NCBI RefSeq assembly: GCF_005768555.2
Contig: NZ_VCHX02000058.1
Coordinates: 1 to 55,308, forward strand
Direction: 5' to 3'
DNA length: 55,308 nucleotides
Source: Streptomyces sporangiiformans
Lineage (GTDB): Bacteria; Actinomycetota; Actinomycetes; Streptomycetales; Streptomycetaceae
In this document: positions 1-10,225 of the stretch, piece by piece
Position numbering within the stretch: position 1 is the stretch's first letter
How the letters are laid out: each line of letters opens with the position of its first letter
The notes under the pieces: generated by a model
What the model saw: only the letters and a program-made list of their open reading frames with translations
What the model was told of the DNA's origin: nothing
Database searches by the model: none
Position numbers and translations under genes: made by a program

Positions 1-740
1 GACAGGGCCACGAAGTGCGCCGCGACGGCGTCCGGGCCGGCCTTCAGCTCGGACAGCAGCCAGTCCCGCGCCGACGTCGCGTTGGTGATCGTCTCGATGG
101 TGGTGAAGGTCTTCGAGGCGATGATGAACAGCGTCTCGGCCGCGTCCAGATCCCGTACCGCCTCGTGCAGATCGGCGCCGTCCACATTGGAGACGAAGCG
201 GACCGTCAGCTCGCGGTCGGTGAAGGAGCGCAGCGCCTCGTACGCCATCGCGGGGCCCAGGTCCGAGCCGCCGATGCCGATGTTGACCACCGTGCGGATC
301 CGCCTGCCCGTGTGGCCGGTCCACTCACCGGAGCGGACCTTCTCGGCGAAGGCGCTCATCTTGTCGAGCACGGCGTGCACCGCCGGCACGACGTTCTCGC
401 CGTCGACCTCGACGACCGCGTCACGCGCGGCGCGCAGCGCGGTGTGCAGCACGGCCCGGTCCTCGGTCGTGTTGATCTTCTCGCCGCGGAACATGGCGTC
501 GCGCAACCCGAACACATCGGTCGCGGCGGCGAGTTCCTGGAGCAGGGCGAGCGTCTCGTCGTTGATCAGATGCTTGGAGTAGTCGATGCGCAGATCGCCG
601 GCGCGGACGGTGTAGCGCTCCGCGCGCCCGGGGTCCGTGGCGAACAGGTCGCGCAGCTGAGGGTGGAGCATGCTGTCCGCGCGGTGGTCCTCCAGCGCTG
701 TCCACTCGGGGCGGCGGATGAGCCTGGGCGTGTCAGGCAC
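1..740 (-). CDS. pgi: Glucose-6-phosphate isomerase, N-terminal part (cut by window edge)
   Basis: Interconverts glucose-6-phosphate and fructose-6-phosphate in the cytoplasm. About 246 N-terminal residues are visible; the rest lies before base 1, so this is a window-edge truncation and not a broken gene. The translation contains [15 protein letters not shown], the sugar-phosphate-binding region typical of bacterial Pgi, followed by [10 protein letters not shown] and [10 protein letters not shown], both characteristic of the family. The chosen GTG start at 740 gives [13 protein letters not shown] and overlaps the 3' end of opcA by 8 bases, which suggests translational coupling. It is the last visible gene of the tkt-tal-zwf-opcA-pgi operon, where it would return fructose-6-phosphate to the oxidative pentose-phosphate branch. 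Family identity is certain; the exact start is less so. Confidence 0.93.
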   Translation of the reverse strand, partial: MPDTPRLIRRPEWTALEDHRADSMLHPQLRDLFATDPGRAERYTVRAGDLRIDYSKHLINDETLALLQELAAATDVFGLRDAMFRGEKINTTEDRAVLHTALRAARDAVVEVDGENVVPAVHAVLDKMSAFAEKVRSGEWTGHTGRRIRTVVNIGIGGSDLGPAMAYEALRSFTDRELTVRFVSNVDGADLHEAVRDLDAAETLFIIASKTFTTIETITNATSARDWLLSELKAGPDAVAAHFVAL

Positions 741-1665
741 GGCTGGTCCCTTCCTCGCCGTCGGCGCGCAGGGCGACGGCGTACATCTCGTCCGCGTCGA
801 GGCGGCGCAGCTCCTCGGCGATCAGCTCGGAGGTGCTGCGGACCTTCAACGCGAGGGTGCGCGGGGGCTGGCCGGGCAGAGAGAGGGTGGCCAGCGGGCC
901 CTCGGGGCGGTCGATCCGGAGCGCGCCGTTCTCCGCGCCGAGCTGTACGGCCGTCACCACCGGTCCGGCGGTGACGACACGCTCGACCGGTACGCCGAGC
1001 CGGGCGCCCAGCCAGCGGGCAAGCAGCTCGGCGCTCGGGTTCTCGGCCTCGCTCTCGACGGCGGCCGAGATCACCTTCGCGCGCGCCTGGTCGAGAGCCG
1101 CGGCCAGTATCGAGCGCCACGGTGTCAGCCGGGTCCAGGCGAGGTCGGTGTCGCCGGGCGTGTACGAGGCGACGCGGGCCTCCAGCGCGCGGAGAGGCTG
1201 CTCCACGGCGTACATGTCGGTGATCCTGCGCTGGGCCAACGCCCCCAGCGGGTCCTTGGCGGGGAACTCGGGGGCGTCCACGGGCCACCAGACGACGACG
1301 GGCGCGTCCGGCAGCAGCAGGGGGAGGACCACCGAGTCGGCGTGGTCCCCGACCTCCCCGTACAGCCGGAGCACCACCGTCTCGCCGGTGCCCGAGTCCG
1401 CGCCGACCCGGACCTCGGCGTCGAGGCGTGAGTTCGTCCGGTCACGGGGCGAACGGGAGACGCGCCTGATGACGACGAGCGTGCGCGAGGGGTGCTCGTG
1501 CGAGGCTTCCTCGGCCGCCTTGATCGAGTCGTACGCGTTCTCCTCGTCCGTCACGATGACCATCGTCAGGACCATGCCCACGGCGGGTGTGCCGATGGCG
1601 CGGCGGCCCTCCACCAGGGACTTGTTGATCTTGCTTGCCGTGGTGTCGGTCAGGTCGATCTTCAT
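733..1665 (-). CDS. opcA: OpcA, glucose-6-phosphate dehydrogenase assembly protein
   Basis: A 310-aa protein matching the actinobacterial/cyanobacterial OpcA family, which is needed for assembly and redox activation of glucose-6-phosphate dehydrogenase. Visible family features are the N-terminal [17 protein letters not shown], the central hydrophobic [14 protein letters not shown] segment and the conserved [12 protein letters not shown] stretch. It has no catalytic motif of its own, as expected. Its ATG (1665) overlaps the TGA of zwf in an ATGA arrangement, so it is translated directly after its client enzyme. Its own stop overlaps the start of pgi. The neighbouring zwf makes the assignment secure. 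Confidence 0.95.
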   Translation of the reverse strand: MKIDLTDTTASKINKSLVEGRRAIGTPAVGMVLTMVIVTDEENAYDSIKAAEEASHEHPSRTLVVIRRVSRSPRDRTNSRLDAEVRVGADSGTGETVVLRLYGEVGDHADSVVLPLLLPDAPVVVWWPVDAPEFPAKDPLGALAQRRITDMYAVEQPLRALEARVASYTPGDTDLAWTRLTPWRSILAAALDQARAKVISAAVESEAENPSAELLARWLGARLGVPVERVVTAGPVVTAVQLGAENGALRIDRPEGPLATLSLPGQPPRTLALKVRSTSELIAEELRRLDADEMYAVALRADGEEGTSRA

Positions 1666-3305
1666 GGCCTGCGCCAGCTCCGTCCGTCTCGTGCGAGCAT
1701 CTCGTCGGCTTCCCCGGGTCCCCAGCTGCCCGAGGCGTACTGCGCGGGCCTGCCGTGGGAGTCCCAGTAGTTCTCGACCGGGTCGAGGATCCTCCAGGAC
1801 TCCTCCACTTCCCTGTGGCGCGGGAAGAGGTTGGCGTCACCGAGCAGCACATCCAGGATGAGGCGTTCGTACGCCTCGGGGCTGGACTCGGTGAAGGACT
1901 CGCCGTAAGCGAAGTCCATCGTGACGTCCCGGATCTCCATCGACGTACCCGGCACCTTCGAGCCGAAGCGCACCGTCATGCCCTCGTCGGGCTGGACGCG
2001 GATGACGATGGCGTTCGCGCCCAGCTCCTCCGTGGCGGTCGAGTCGAAGGGGGAGTGCGGGGCACGGTGGAAGACGACGGCGATCTCCGTGACGCGGCGG
2101 CCGAGGCGCTTTCCGGTCCTCAGATAGAAGGGGACACCGGCCCAGCGGCGGTTGTCGACCTCCAGCTTGACCGCGGCGTAGGTGTCGGTCGTGGAGGCCG
2201 GGTCGATGCCGTCCTCCTGGAGGTAGCCGCGCACCTGCCTGCCGCCCTGCCAGCCCTCGGCGTACTGCCCGCGGACGGTGTGCCGGCCCAGGTCGTCCGG
2301 GACCCTGACGGCCTTGAGGACCTTCAGCTTCTCGGCCAGCAGGGACTCGGCGTCGAAGGCGGCGGGCTCCTCCATCGCGGTCAGGGCCATCAGCTGGAGC
2401 AGGTGGTTCTGGATGACGTCCCGGGCCGAGCCGATGCCGTCGTAGTACCCGGCCCGGCCGCCGATGCCGATGTCCTCGGCCATGGTGATCTGCACGTGGT
2501 CGACGTACGACCGGTTCCAGATGGGTTCGTACATCTGGTTGGCGAAGCGGAGCGCCAGAATGTTCTGAACGGTCTCCTTGCCGAGGTAGTGGTCGATGCG
2601 GAACACCTGGTCCGGGTCGAACACCTCGTGCACGATCGCGTTGAGCTCGCGCGCGCTCGCCAGGTCGTGGCCGAACGGCTTCTCGATGACGGCGCGCCGC
2701 CACGAGCCCTCCGGAGCGTCCGCGAGCCCGTGCCTCTTCAGCTGCTGGACGACCTTCGGGAAGAACTTCGGCGGTACGGAGAGGTAGAAGGCGTAGTTGC
2801 CGCTGGTGCCCCGGGAGGCGTCCAACTCCTTGACGGCCGCGCGCAGTTGCTCGAACGCGTTGTCGTCGTCGAAGTCCCCCGGGATGAATCGCATGCCCTC
2901 GGCGAGCTGCTGCCAGACCTCCTCGCGGAAATCCGTACGGGCGTGCTCGCGCACCGCGTCGTGCACCACCTGCGCGAAGTCCTGGTCCTCCCATTCGCGG
3001 CGGGCGAACCCGAGGAGCGAGAAGCCCGGCGGGAGCAGACCGCGGTTGGCCAGGTCGTAGACGGCCGGCATCAGCTTCTTGCGGGCCAGGTCGCCGGTGA
3101 CGCCGAAGATCACGAGCCCGGAGGGGCCGGCGATCCGGGGGAGACGGCGGTCGCGGGGATCACGCAGGGGGTTGGTCCAGTCATCGGCCGGGGTGCCCGC
3201 TGCCGGCAGCGCGACCGGCGCTTCGGCGGCGACGCCCGCGGTGGATGCCCTCTGTGCCGTGAGCGCTTCGACGAGCGCCTCGACAGACGTGTCGCTCTTG
3301 CTCAT
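1662..3305 (-). CDS. zwf: Glucose-6-phosphate 1-dehydrogenase
   Basis: Oxidises glucose-6-phosphate to 6-phosphogluconolactone with reduction of NADP+, the entry step of the pentose-phosphate pathway. The 547-aa product carries the dinucleotide-binding motif [13 protein letters not shown] and the active-site signature RIDHYLGKE, whose lysine and histidine are the catalytic residues known for the family. The first ~45 residues are Ala-rich and not conserved, giving a protein slightly longer than the usual ~510 aa. The ATG at 3305 overlaps the tal stop (ATGA), which supports this start over upstream in-frame positions. OpcA follows with the same type of overlap. Confidence 0.97.
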   Translation of the reverse strand: MSKSDTSVEALVEALTAQRASTAGVAAEAPVALPAAGTPADDWTNPLRDPRDRRLPRIAGPSGLVIFGVTGDLARKKLMPAVYDLANRGLLPPGFSLLGFARREWEDQDFAQVVHDAVREHARTDFREEVWQQLAEGMRFIPGDFDDDNAFEQLRAAVKELDASRGTSGNYAFYLSVPPKFFPKVVQQLKRHGLADAPEGSWRRAVIEKPFGHDLASARELNAIVHEVFDPDQVFRIDHYLGKETVQNILALRFANQMYEPIWNRSYVDHVQITMAEDIGIGGRAGYYDGIGSARDVIQNHLLQLMALTAMEEPAAFDAESLLAEKLKVLKAVRVPDDLGRHTVRGQYAEGWQGGRQVRGYLQEDGIDPASTTDTYAAVKLEVDNRRWAGVPFYLRTGKRLGRRVTEIAVVFHRAPHSPFDSTATEELGANAIVIRVQPDEGMTVRFGSKVPGTSMEIRDVTMDFAYGESFTESSPEAYERLILDVLLGDANLFPRHREVEESWRILDPVENYWDSHGRPAQYASGSWGPGEADEMLARDGRSWRRP

Positions 3306-4471
3306 TCCGCCACGACTCCCTTGCCGCTCAGCGAGGCCGCGACGGCGTCCAGCAGATCGCCCCACGCGGCCTCGAACTTGGCGACGCCCTCGTCCTCCAG
3401 CTGCCGCACGACCTCGTCGTAGGCGATGCCGAGCCGCTCGATGGCGTCCAGGTCGGCATGCGCCTGGGCGTAGCCGCCGCTCACCGTGTCGCCGCGGATG
3501 TCGCCGTGGTCGGCGGTGGCGGTCAGCGTGGCCTCCGGCATGGTGTTGACCGTGCCGGGCGCGACCAGCTCGTCGACGTACAGCGTGTCCTTGTACGCCG
3601 GGTCCTTGACGCCCGTCGAGGCCCACAGGGGGCGCTGGCGGTGGGCGCCGGACGGGGCGAGCGTGGTCCAGCGGTCGGAGGACTGTGTCGAATTGCCGGC
3701 GGAGCCGAACACGTCCTCGTACGCCTCATAGGCCAGGCGGGCGTTGGCGAGCGCCGCCCTGCCCCTGAGCGCGAGAGCCTCGTCCGAGCCGAGCTTCGCG
3801 AGCCGCTTGTCGACCTCGCTGTCGACGCGCGACACGAAGAAGGAGGCGACGGAGTGGATGGCGGAGAGATCGAGGCCCGCGGCCCGCGCCTTCTCCAGAC
3901 CGGCCAGGTAGGCGTCCATGACCTCGCGGTAGCGCTCCAGCGAGAAGATCAGCGTCACGTTGACGCTGATGCCGAGGCCGATGACCTCGGTGATCGCGGG
4001 GAGACCCGCCTCGGTCGCCGGGATCTTGATCATCACATTGGGCCGGTCCACCAGCCAGGCGAGCTGCTTGGCCTCGGCGACCGTGGCCGCGGTCCGGTGC
4101 GCGAGGCGGGGGTCGACCTCGATGGAGACACGGCCGTCGCGGCCGCCGGTCGCGTCGTACACGGGCCGCAGGATGTCGGCGGCGGCGCGGACGTCGGCGG
4201 TCGTCATCATCCGGACGGCCTCGTCGACCGTCACGCCGCGTACGGCGAGTTCGGCGAGCTGCTCCTCGTAGCCCTCGCCGGAGCCGATCGCGGACTGGAA
4301 GATCGACGGGTTGGTGGTGACACCCACCACGTTCCGCTTCTCGATCAGTTCGGCGAGGTTGCCGGACGTGATCCGCGTGCGTGACAGATCGTCCAGCCAG
4401 ATGGAAACGCCTTCGTCGGAAAGGGACTTGAGGGGCTCTACGGGTGCGGATATGTCAGTCACAGTGATCAT
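3302..4471 (-). CDS. tal: Transaldolase
   Basis: Transfers a dihydroxyacetone unit between sugar phosphates in the non-oxidative pentose-phosphate pathway. The 389-aa product shows the substrate-binding motif [16 protein letters not shown] near the N-terminus and the Schiff-base lysine region [12 protein letters not shown] in the middle. Length and sequence fit the long (~370 aa) actinobacterial transaldolases rather than the short MipB type. The start [14 protein letters not shown] (ATG 4471) lies 19 bases after the tkt stop; in-frame positions upstream would run into tkt and are rejected. The 3' end overlaps zwf by four bases. Confidence 0.97.
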   Translation of the reverse strand: MITVTDISAPVEPLKSLSDEGVSIWLDDLSRTRITSGNLAELIEKRNVVGVTTNPSIFQSAIGSGEGYEEQLAELAVRGVTVDEAVRMMTTADVRAAADILRPVYDATGGRDGRVSIEVDPRLAHRTAATVAEAKQLAWLVDRPNVMIKIPATEAGLPAITEVIGLGISVNVTLIFSLERYREVMDAYLAGLEKARAAGLDLSAIHSVASFFVSRVDSEVDKRLAKLGSDEALALRGRAALANARLAYEAYEDVFGSAGNSTQSSDRWTTLAPSGAHRQRPLWASTGVKDPAYKDTLYVDELVAPGTVNTMPEATLTATADHGDIRGDTVSGGYAQAHADLDAIERLGIAYDEVVRQLEDEGVAKFEAAWGDLLDAVAASLSGKGVVAE

Positions 4472-4490
4472 CTTCTTTCTGGCGATCGGG

Positions 4491-6566
4491 TCAACCACGC
4501 GCGGCGGCGAGTGATTCCCGGGCGGCGGATGCGACGTTCTCGGCGGTGAAGCCGTACTCGGTGAACAGGGTCTTCGCGTCGGCGGAGGCGCCGAAGTGCT
4601 CCAGCGAGACGATGCGTCCGGCGTCACCGACATACCGGTACCAGGTCAGACCGATTCCGGCCTCGACGGCCACACGGGCCTTCACGGCCGGCGGCAGCAC
4701 GCTCGCCCGGTACTCCGGGGACTGTTCCTCGAACCACTCCACGGACGGCATCGACACCACCCGGGTGCCCACGCCCTCTTCCTCCAGCCGCTCACGCGCC
4801 GCGACGGCGAGCCGCACCTCGGAACCGGTGGCGATGAGGATGACGTCCGGGGTCTCGGTGGAGGCGTCCCGCAGGACGTAACCACCCCTTGCCGCCTCGG
4901 GGTTGGCCTCGTACGTCGGCACGCCCTGACGCGTGAGAGCAAGGCCGTGCGGGGCCGGGGCGGTGGCGTGCCGCCGCAGGATCTCGGCCCAGGCGACCGC
5001 CGTCTCGTTGGCGTCGGCCGGGCGGACGATGTTCAGGCCTGGGATGGCGCGCAGCGAGGCGAGGTGCTCGACGGGCTGGTGGGTGGGCCCGTCCTCGCCC
5101 AGGCCGATGGAGTCATGGGTCCACACGTACGTCACCGGGAGCTGCATCAGCGCGGACAGGCGTACCGCGTTGCGCATGTAGTCCGAGAAGACGAGGAACG
5201 TGCCGCCGTAGACGCGGGTGTTGCCGTGCAGCGCGATGCCGTTCATCTCCGCGGCCATGGAGTGCTCTCGGATGCCGAAGTGGATGGTGCGGCCGTAAGG
5301 GTCGGCCTCCGGCAGGGGGTTGCCCTTCGGCAGGAACGAACTCGTCTTGTCGATGGTCGTGTTGTTGGAACCCGCGAGGTCGGCGGAGCCGCCCCACAGC
5401 TCGGGGATCACCCCGCCCAGCGCCTGGAGGACCTTGCCGGACGCGGCGCGCGTGGCGACGGACGTGCCCGCCTCGAACACCGGCAGGGCCCGCTCCCAGC
5501 CCTCGGGCAGCTGACCTGCCACGACGCGGTCGAAGAGCTGGGCGCGCTCCGGATGGGCGCCGCGCCACTTGTCGAGCCGCTTGTCCCAGGCGGCGTGCGC
5601 TTCGGCGCCGCGGTCGAGGGCCTCACGGGTGTGGTTCAGGACCTCGCCCGTGACCTCGAAGGTCTTCTCCGGGTCGAATGCCAGCAGCCGCTTGGTGGCC
5701 GCGATCTCGTCCGCGCCGAGCGCCGAGCCGTGCGAGGCCTCGGTGTTCTGCGCGTTCGGCGCGGGCCAGGCGATGATCGTGCGCATCGCGATGATCGAGG
5801 GGCGCTCGGTCTCGGCCCGCGCCGCCACGAGCGCCGCGTACAGCGCGTGGACGTCGACATCACCGCCCAGCACCGGCTCGACCCGCTGGACGTGCCAGCC
5901 GTACGCCTCGTAACGCTTCAGGACGTCCTCGGAGAACGCGGTCTGCGTGTCGCCCTCGATGGAGATGTGGTTGTCGTCGTAGACGAAGACGAGGTTGCCG
6001 AGCTTCTGGTGGCCCGCGAGGGACGAGGCCTCGGCGGAGATGCCCTCCTCCAGGTCGCCGTCGGAGACGATCGCCCAGATGGTGTGGTCGAAGGGGGACA
6101 CGCCCTCCGGGGCGTCCGGGTCGAACAGGCCGCGCTCGTAGCGGGCGGCCATCGCCATGCCCACGGCGTTGGCGACGCCCTGGCCGAGGGGGCCGGTCGT
6201 GGTCTCGACGCCTGCGGTGTGTCCGTACTCGGGATGGCCGGGCGTCTTCGAGCCGTGCGTACGGAACGCCTTCAGATCGTCCAGCTCCAACTCGTACCCG
6301 GAGAGGTAGAGCTGCGTGTAGAGGGTCAGCGAGGTGTGGCCGGGGGAGAGGACGAAGCGGTCGCGGCCGGTCCATTCGGGGTCCGCCGGATCGTGCCGCA
6401 TCACCTTCTGAAAGAGGGTGTACGCGACCGGGGCGAGGCTCATCGCGGTACCGGGGTGGCCGTTGCCGACCTTCTGTACGGCGTCGGCCGCCAGCAGTCG
6501 GGCAGTGTCGACGGCACGCCGGTCGAGGTCGGTCCACTCGAGGTCGTCGTGTGAGCGCGTACTCAT
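4491..6566 (-). CDS. tkt: Transketolase
   Basis: Thiamine-diphosphate enzyme that moves two-carbon ketol units between sugar phosphates. The ~691-aa protein has the N-terminal signature [17 protein letters not shown], the [14 protein letters not shown] segment, the TPP/Mg region [13 protein letters not shown] and the pyrimidine-domain motif [14 protein letters not shown]. These match full-length bacterial transketolase. The ATG at 6566 is preceded by a GAGGAC ribosome-binding site; a TTG two codons upstream has poorer spacing. It heads the five-gene pentose-phosphate operon and is divergent from an AraC-type regulator, with an 86-bp shared intergenic region that carries a strong palindrome (6618-6636). 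Confidence 0.97.
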   Translation of the reverse strand: MSTRSHDDLEWTDLDRRAVDTARLLAADAVQKVGNGHPGTAMSLAPVAYTLFQKVMRHDPADPEWTGRDRFVLSPGHTSLTLYTQLYLSGYELELDDLKAFRTHGSKTPGHPEYGHTAGVETTTGPLGQGVANAVGMAMAARYERGLFDPDAPEGVSPFDHTIWAIVSDGDLEEGISAEASSLAGHQKLGNLVFVYDDNHISIEGDTQTAFSEDVLKRYEAYGWHVQRVEPVLGGDVDVHALYAALVAARAETERPSIIAMRTIIAWPAPNAQNTEASHGSALGADEIAATKRLLAFDPEKTFEVTGEVLNHTREALDRGAEAHAAWDKRLDKWRGAHPERAQLFDRVVAGQLPEGWERALPVFEAGTSVATRAASGKVLQALGGVIPELWGGSADLAGSNNTTIDKTSSFLPKGNPLPEADPYGRTIHFGIREHSMAAEMNGIALHGNTRVYGGTFLVFSDYMRNAVRLSALMQLPVTYVWTHDSIGLGEDGPTHQPVEHLASLRAIPGLNIVRPADANETAVAWAEILRRHATAPAPHGLALTRQGVPTYEANPEAARGGYVLRDASTETPDVILIATGSEVRLAVAARERLEEEGVGTRVVSMPSVEWFEEQSPEYRASVLPPAVKARVAVEAGIGLTWYRYVGDAGRIVSLEHFGASADAKTLFTEYGFTAENVASAARESLAAARG

Positions 6567-6617
6567 CTTCAAGAAGTCCTCAGTGAGGGAGAAATGGATG
6601 GCTGGACGCCTTCAAAA

Positions 6618-6636
6618 TTAAAAGTCAGACCTTTAA
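6618..6636. promoter_or_regulatory. 19-bp palindrome between tkt and the AraC-type regulator
   Basis: TTAAAAGTCAGACCTTTAA matches its own reverse complement at 16 of 19 positions, in an unusually AT-rich patch between the divergent tkt operon and araC-type gene. The GTC-N-GAC core is the classical half-site layout of FadR-type GntR regulators. AraC proteins more often use direct repeats, so the binding protein may be encoded elsewhere. No clean -35/-10 pair was found, but the position fits control of both directions. Confidence 0.55.
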
Positions 6637-6652
6637 CGCGGAAGGTAGGCCT

Positions 6653-7600
6653 GTGTCAGGCTTCGGTGAAAGTGGGACACGGAGCGCAGGGCCGAGCCGC
6701 CGCGAGAGGGACATGGCAGACAGATCCATGCAAGACGGGGACGGGATCAAGACCTTCCCCTTCCCCGTCGACCAGAGCCTCTCCGGCGTCGGTATGCAGG
6801 TCGGCCCGATGGGCCCCGGCCACACCTGGCACACGGACGCGCCCCTGGAACGCGTGCACCGCATCGACTTCCATGTCGTGATGCTGTTCAGTGGCGGCCC
6901 GGTGAACCACATGATCGACTTCGCCGCGTACGAGGTCTCGGCCGGCGACCTGCTGTGGATCCGCCCCGGCCAGGTCCACCGCTTCTCCCGGACGGCCGGG
7001 TATCGCGGGACGGTGCTGACCATGCAGCCGGGCTTCCTCCCGCGCGCGACCGTGGAGGCGACCGGCCTCTACCGCTACGACCTGCCACCGCTGCTGCGAC
7101 CGGAACCGGACGAACTGACCGCGCTCCACCACTCGTTGGCACAGCTGGAACGCGAGTACGTCGACACGACGACGCTGCCGCCGGGCGTGCACACCGCGGT
7201 GCTGCAGCACTCCCTGACCGCGTTCCTCCTCCGGCTGGCCGACCTCGCGGCGCGTTCCGCGCGGCCGGGGCCCGACCAGGCCGACACCGCCTTCACGCGT
7301 TTCCGGGAGGCGGTCGAGAACGGCTTCGCCACCAATCACAGCGTCAGCGCGTACGCCGATGCCCTCGGCTACTCCCGCCGCACCCTGGTCCGCGCGGTGC
7401 GCGCCGCGACGGGCGAGACGCCCAAGGGCTTCATCGACAAGCGGGTCGTCCTGGAGGCCAAGCGTCTACTCGCCCACACGGACATGCCCATCGGACGCGT
7501 CGGCGCGGCCGTCGGCTTCCCCGACGCCGCGAACTTCTCCAAGTTCTTCCACCAGCACACCGACTCGACCCCGGCGGCGTTCCGGGCGGAGTTGCATTGA
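6653..7600 (+). CDS. AraC-family transcriptional regulator
   Basis: A 315-aa protein with an N-terminal cupin-like sensor (HTWHTDAPLERVHRIDFHVVM; VSAGDLLWIRPGQVHRF) and a C-terminal AraC/XylS double helix-turn-helix (about residues 215-313) containing SVSAYADALGYSRRTLVRAV and GRVGAAVGFPDAANFSKFF. The architecture is that of sugar- or metabolite-responsive AraC activators. The GTG at 6653 has a GGAAGG ribosome-binding site seven bases upstream; ATG at 6713 or 6728 would remove 20-25 non-conserved residues and remains possible. It is divergent from the pentose-phosphate operon, so control of that operon is a reasonable inference. The ligand is unknown. Confidence 0.88.
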   Translation: MSGFGESGTRSAGPSRRERDMADRSMQDGDGIKTFPFPVDQSLSGVGMQVGPMGPGHTWHTDAPLERVHRIDFHVVMLFSGGPVNHMIDFAAYEVSAGDLLWIRPGQVHRFSRTAGYRGTVLTMQPGFLPRATVEATGLYRYDLPPLLRPEPDELTALHHSLAQLEREYVDTTTLPPGVHTAVLQHSLTAFLLRLADLAARSARPGPDQADTAFTRFREAVENGFATNHSVSAYADALGYSRRTLVRAVRAATGETPKGFIDKRVVLEAKRLLAHTDMPIGRVGAAVGFPDAANFSKFFHQHTDSTPAAFRAELH

Positions 7601-7630
7601 GAGGGGCGGGCCGGCCGGCCCGCCCCTCTC
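7599..7630. terminator. Bidirectional terminator between araC-type gene and GH16
   Basis: Perfect 32-bp palindrome with 16-bp GC-rich arms (left arm GAGAGGGGCGGGCCGG). It starts at the stop codon of the plus-strand regulator and ends 25 bases before the stop of the minus-strand glucanase. No U-tract follows in either direction, which is usual in Streptomyces. Confidence 0.85.
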
Positions 7631-7654
7631 GCTGGTCTTGGTCGAACTCCTCGG

Positions 7655-9049
7655 TCAGCGGCCGAAGTTGAACCAGTTCACGTTCACGAATTCCGCCGGC
7701 TGGCCGCTGGTGAAGGTCAGGTAGACGTCGTGTGTTCCGGTGACGTCGCGGATGTTCGCCGGGACCGTCTTCCAGCTCTGCCAGCCTCCGGTGTTGGCCA
7801 GCGAGAAACTGCCGATCGGGGCGCTGGTGCGGCTGTCCAGGCGGACCTCGACCAGGCCGCTGACGCCGGAGGGGGCACCGCTGGCGACGCGGGCGTAGAA
7901 CTGCTTGGCGGGTGTAGAGCCGAAGTTGACGCCCTTGTAGAGGGCCCAGTCGCCGCCTGCGAGGGAGCCGATGTTCTGGCCGCCGCCGGAGTCGGTGGTC
8001 GTCTCCGTGCCCACGCCGCTCTGGCCGTCGTGCGACTCGGCCTGGATCGCGCTGTAAGCGTCACGGTTGCCGGTCGGGGGAGGTGTGGTGCCGCCCCCGC
8101 CGGCCTGCAGCACCTGGACGTAGTCGACGACGAGCGGGTGGCCGGGCACTGTGGCGCTGTCCGGGCCACCGCCGTACGCGGCAGGAAAGGCGCCGCCCAT
8201 CGCCACGTTCAGGATGATGAAGAAGCCGTGGTTGGTGGCGTTGGCCCAGGTCGTCGCGTCGACCTGGTTCGCTCGTACGGTGTGGTAGTTGGTGCCGTCG
8301 ACGTAGAAGCGGATCTCCTCAGGGCTCGTCGACCGGTCCCACTCCATGCTGTACGTGTGGAAGCCCGCCTGACAGGTCGTGCCGGGGCAGGAGGTGGAGC
8401 CGCCGAGGCCGGTCGTCTCGTTACAGGGACCGCCAGGGTTGGTGCCGCAGTGCATGGTGGCCCACACGGTGTTGACGCCCTGGACGTTCTCCAGGATGTC
8501 CAGTTCACCGACGCTCGGCCAGTTCTGGTAGTTGCCGCGGTAGGGCGCGCCCAGCATCCAGAAGGCCGGCCAGTAGCCCCGGGCGGCGGCGCCCGTCACG
8601 TTCGGCATCTGGATCCGGGACTGGACACGCAGTTTGCCTCCGGCAGGCGGCTGGAAGTCGGTGCGGTTGGTCTCGATGCGGCCCGACGTCCAGTTGCCGG
8701 AGGCGTCGCGCCGCGGGGTGATCCGGAGGTTCCCGGAGCCGTCCAGCGCCACGTTGTTGGTACTGGAGGTCATCGTCTCGACTTCGCCGGTACCCCAGTT
8801 GGCGGGGCCGCCGGGATAGCCGGTGCCGGTCGCGTACTGCCAGTTCGAGGTGTTGACGCCGGTGCCCGCGGCGCCGTTGAAGTCGTCGACGAAGACCTGG
8901 GTCCAGCCGGCCGGCGGCGCGGGCGCGTCCGCCTGGGCGGCCGGCGCCCCGGCCGCCGCCAGGCTCAGGACGCTGACGAGGGCGATGAGCGTACGCCGAA
9001 ACGGACCGCGTCTACCGCGTCTGACTTGTGTGCCGGAAGTTTCCCTCAT
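7655..9049 (-). CDS. Secreted GH16 endo-beta-glucanase with C-terminal CBM6-like domain
   Basis: A 464-aa secreted glycoside hydrolase of family 16, probably acting on beta-1,3- or mixed-linked glucans. The N-terminus is a Sec signal peptide (basic run, then TLIALVSVLSLAAAGAPAAQA). The catalytic domain contains GELDILEN, with E182 as likely nucleophile, D184 as helper and E187 as acid/base. A GGGGTTPPPTGN linker follows, then a CBM6-like module (YSAIQAESHDGQSGVGTE ... GGDWALYKGVNFG). The start ATG 9049 has an AGAGG ribosome-binding site shared base for base with the paralogue at 11048-11998. Upstream lie a conserved promoter and a CebR/LacI-like operator, implying induction by glucan oligosaccharides. 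Confidence 0.95.
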   Translation of the reverse strand: MRETSGTQVRRGRRGPFRRTLIALVSVLSLAAAGAPAAQADAPAPPAGWTQVFVDDFNGAAGTGVNTSNWQYATGTGYPGGPANWGTGEVETMTSSTNNVALDGSGNLRITPRRDASGNWTSGRIETNRTDFQPPAGGKLRVQSRIQMPNVTGAAARGYWPAFWMLGAPYRGNYQNWPSVGELDILENVQGVNTVWATMHCGTNPGGPCNETTGLGGSTSCPGTTCQAGFHTYSMEWDRSTSPEEIRFYVDGTNYHTVRANQVDATTWANATNHGFFIILNVAMGGAFPAAYGGGPDSATVPGHPLVVDYVQVLQAGGGGTTPPPTGNRDAYSAIQAESHDGQSGVGTETTTDSGGGQNIGSLAGGDWALYKGVNFGSTPAKQFYARVASGAPSGVSGLVEVRLDSRTSAPIGSFSLANTGGWQSWKTVPANIRDVTGTHDVYLTFTSGQPAEFVNVNWFNFGR

Positions 9050-9091
9050 GGGTGCCTCTTCGGGTACGGAGTGGAGGTGCGCGGGTGTTTG

Positions 9092-9105
9092 TGAGAGCGC
9101 TCTCA
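9092..9105. promoter_or_regulatory. LacI/CebR-like operator of first GH16 gene
   Basis: Perfect 14-bp palindrome TGAGAGCGCTCTCA about 43 bases upstream of the GH16 start and just downstream of the predicted transcription start. It is close to the TGGGAGCGCTCCCA consensus known for the Streptomyces cello-oligosaccharide repressor CebR. The identical 14-mer occurs at 12040-12053 before the second GH16 gene. No LacI-family gene is in the window. Confidence 0.8.
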
Positions 9106-9121
9106 TCACAGCTGCGCGGCC

Positions 9122-9150
9122 AATGTGCTCTTCGGCACTCCGGTCGTCAA
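9122..9150 (-). promoter_or_regulatory. Predicted promoter of first GH16 gene
   Basis: On the minus strand TTGACG (9150-9145) is separated by exactly 17 bases from CACATT (9127-9122). Both hexamers and the spacing recur at 12071-12099 before the paralogue although the spacers differ, which argues for function. The -10 is weak relative to TAnnnT, so an activator or high basal repression may apply. Confidence 0.55.
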
Positions 9151-9213
9151 GAGGTAAAGCAGCGAAAGCCCCCCGAGGAATGGGGAGTTCACACTCTGAA
9201 GGAGGGACGCCCC

Positions 9214-9245
9214 GTTCGACCACGGTCCGGTTCGACCATGGTCCG
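9214..9245. repeat. Tandem 16-bp repeat with GACC-N2-GGTC cores
   Basis: GTTCGACCACGGTCCG is followed immediately by GTTCGACCATGGTCCG, two copies differing at one base. The second contains the perfect palindrome GACCATGGTC. It lies between the divergent GH16 gene and the 9313 gene, about 70 bases before the latter's start, a position typical of operators. No binding protein can be named. Confidence 0.65.
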
Positions 9246-9312
9246 GAGTCTGTTCCATCACGTATCGGACAAGGGGTGTGCCCGGGGTCGGCGGCTGGGG
9301 GAGTCTGCCGGA

Positions 9313-10216
9313 GTGGCGAGACGCGGGGGATGTCTGATCAATGGTTGCCTGACCATGCTGGTGCTCTCCCTGGTGGCGGTCGTTGGCGTGATGGCGTGGA
9401 TCGGGACGAGCGGCTGGCGTTACGGCAACCAGGCGCGGGACGACCTGAAAGAGAGCGTGGACCGGACGCGGGCCGCCCTGGCGCGGGCGGCCGCCGATGG
9501 CGTCCTGCTCGGTACCGAGATCGACCGGGCGGTGGTGGGCTACGCGAAGCCGCGCCCCGAGGTCCGGCGTCAGGCCCGGACCGTCACGGTCACCGTGCGG
9601 CTGTCGGCTTTCGTGGGTGCCGGGGTCGTCGGCAGCGGGGACGCCGACGGGTGCTACCGGTTCGAGGCCGTCCCCTCTGCCGGTTCGTCTTCCGTCTCCG
9701 TACGCGAAGTGCCCGCGCGGTCCTGCCTCGACCGTTCGCCCTGGCCGTACCGGAAGCCGACGGAGGTCGCCGACGACGTGATCGTGGAACTGCGGGCCGC
9801 GGTGGCCCGTGGCGGGGTCGAGGGCGCGGGCACCGCGCAGGTGTGGAAGACCTCGGGCATCAGGATCCAGGACACCGAGACCGCGAGCGGCCGGCTGACC
9901 ACGCTCGCGTGGCTGGATGGCGGCACCGGACCTGGGGGCAAGGACTGCTATGAGTTCCGGGTGACCACGTTCTCCGTCACTGCCAAGCAGCTGAAGCCGG
10001 ACGGCTGTTACCGCTTCCAGCGCGAGCGCGACGCCCAGGCGGGAAAAGCCCGCCGGGCCGAACTCGAAGCGGGCGCCGAGAAGGTCGAACGACAGATGGA
10101 GGACGCGATGGCCGACGGACGGTTGACACGGAGCCATGTGGTGCTACGAGTTCCGCGCGCATCTCCCGACGGAGGCCGTCACGCGCCACTACCTGGAGCA
10201 GGGCTGCTCGTTCTAG
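9313..10216 (+). CDS. Membrane-anchored repeat protein with 3' frameshift
   Basis: Not recognised as a named family. The GTG at 9313 (GGGGGAG ribosome-binding site) gives a basic N-terminus, one membrane helix (CLTMLVLSLVAVVGVMAWI) and an extracytoplasmic region with a repeated module ending in a Cys-Tyr signature: GCYRFEAV and, in the second copy, DCYEFRVTTF with DGCYRFQ. A third copy is visible only in the +1 frame from 10136 (WCYEFRAHLPTEAV ... EQGCSF, stop at 10214-10216). The frame that starts at 9313 loses the repeat near 10130 and runs on to a stop at 10377 inside the opposing DoxX gene. I infer a deletion/frameshift (or a base-calling error) in the third module. Function unknown. Confidence 0.6.
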
Positions 10217-10225
10217 CCACGTCCT

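Noticed and set aside
1..740. pgi as a truncated pseudogene
   Set aside because: The frame is open to base 1 and ends only because the window ends.
9214..9245. DasR (GlcNAc-responsive) operator
   Set aside because: DasR sites have GGTC then GACC half-sites close together; here the core order is GACC-N2-GGTC.
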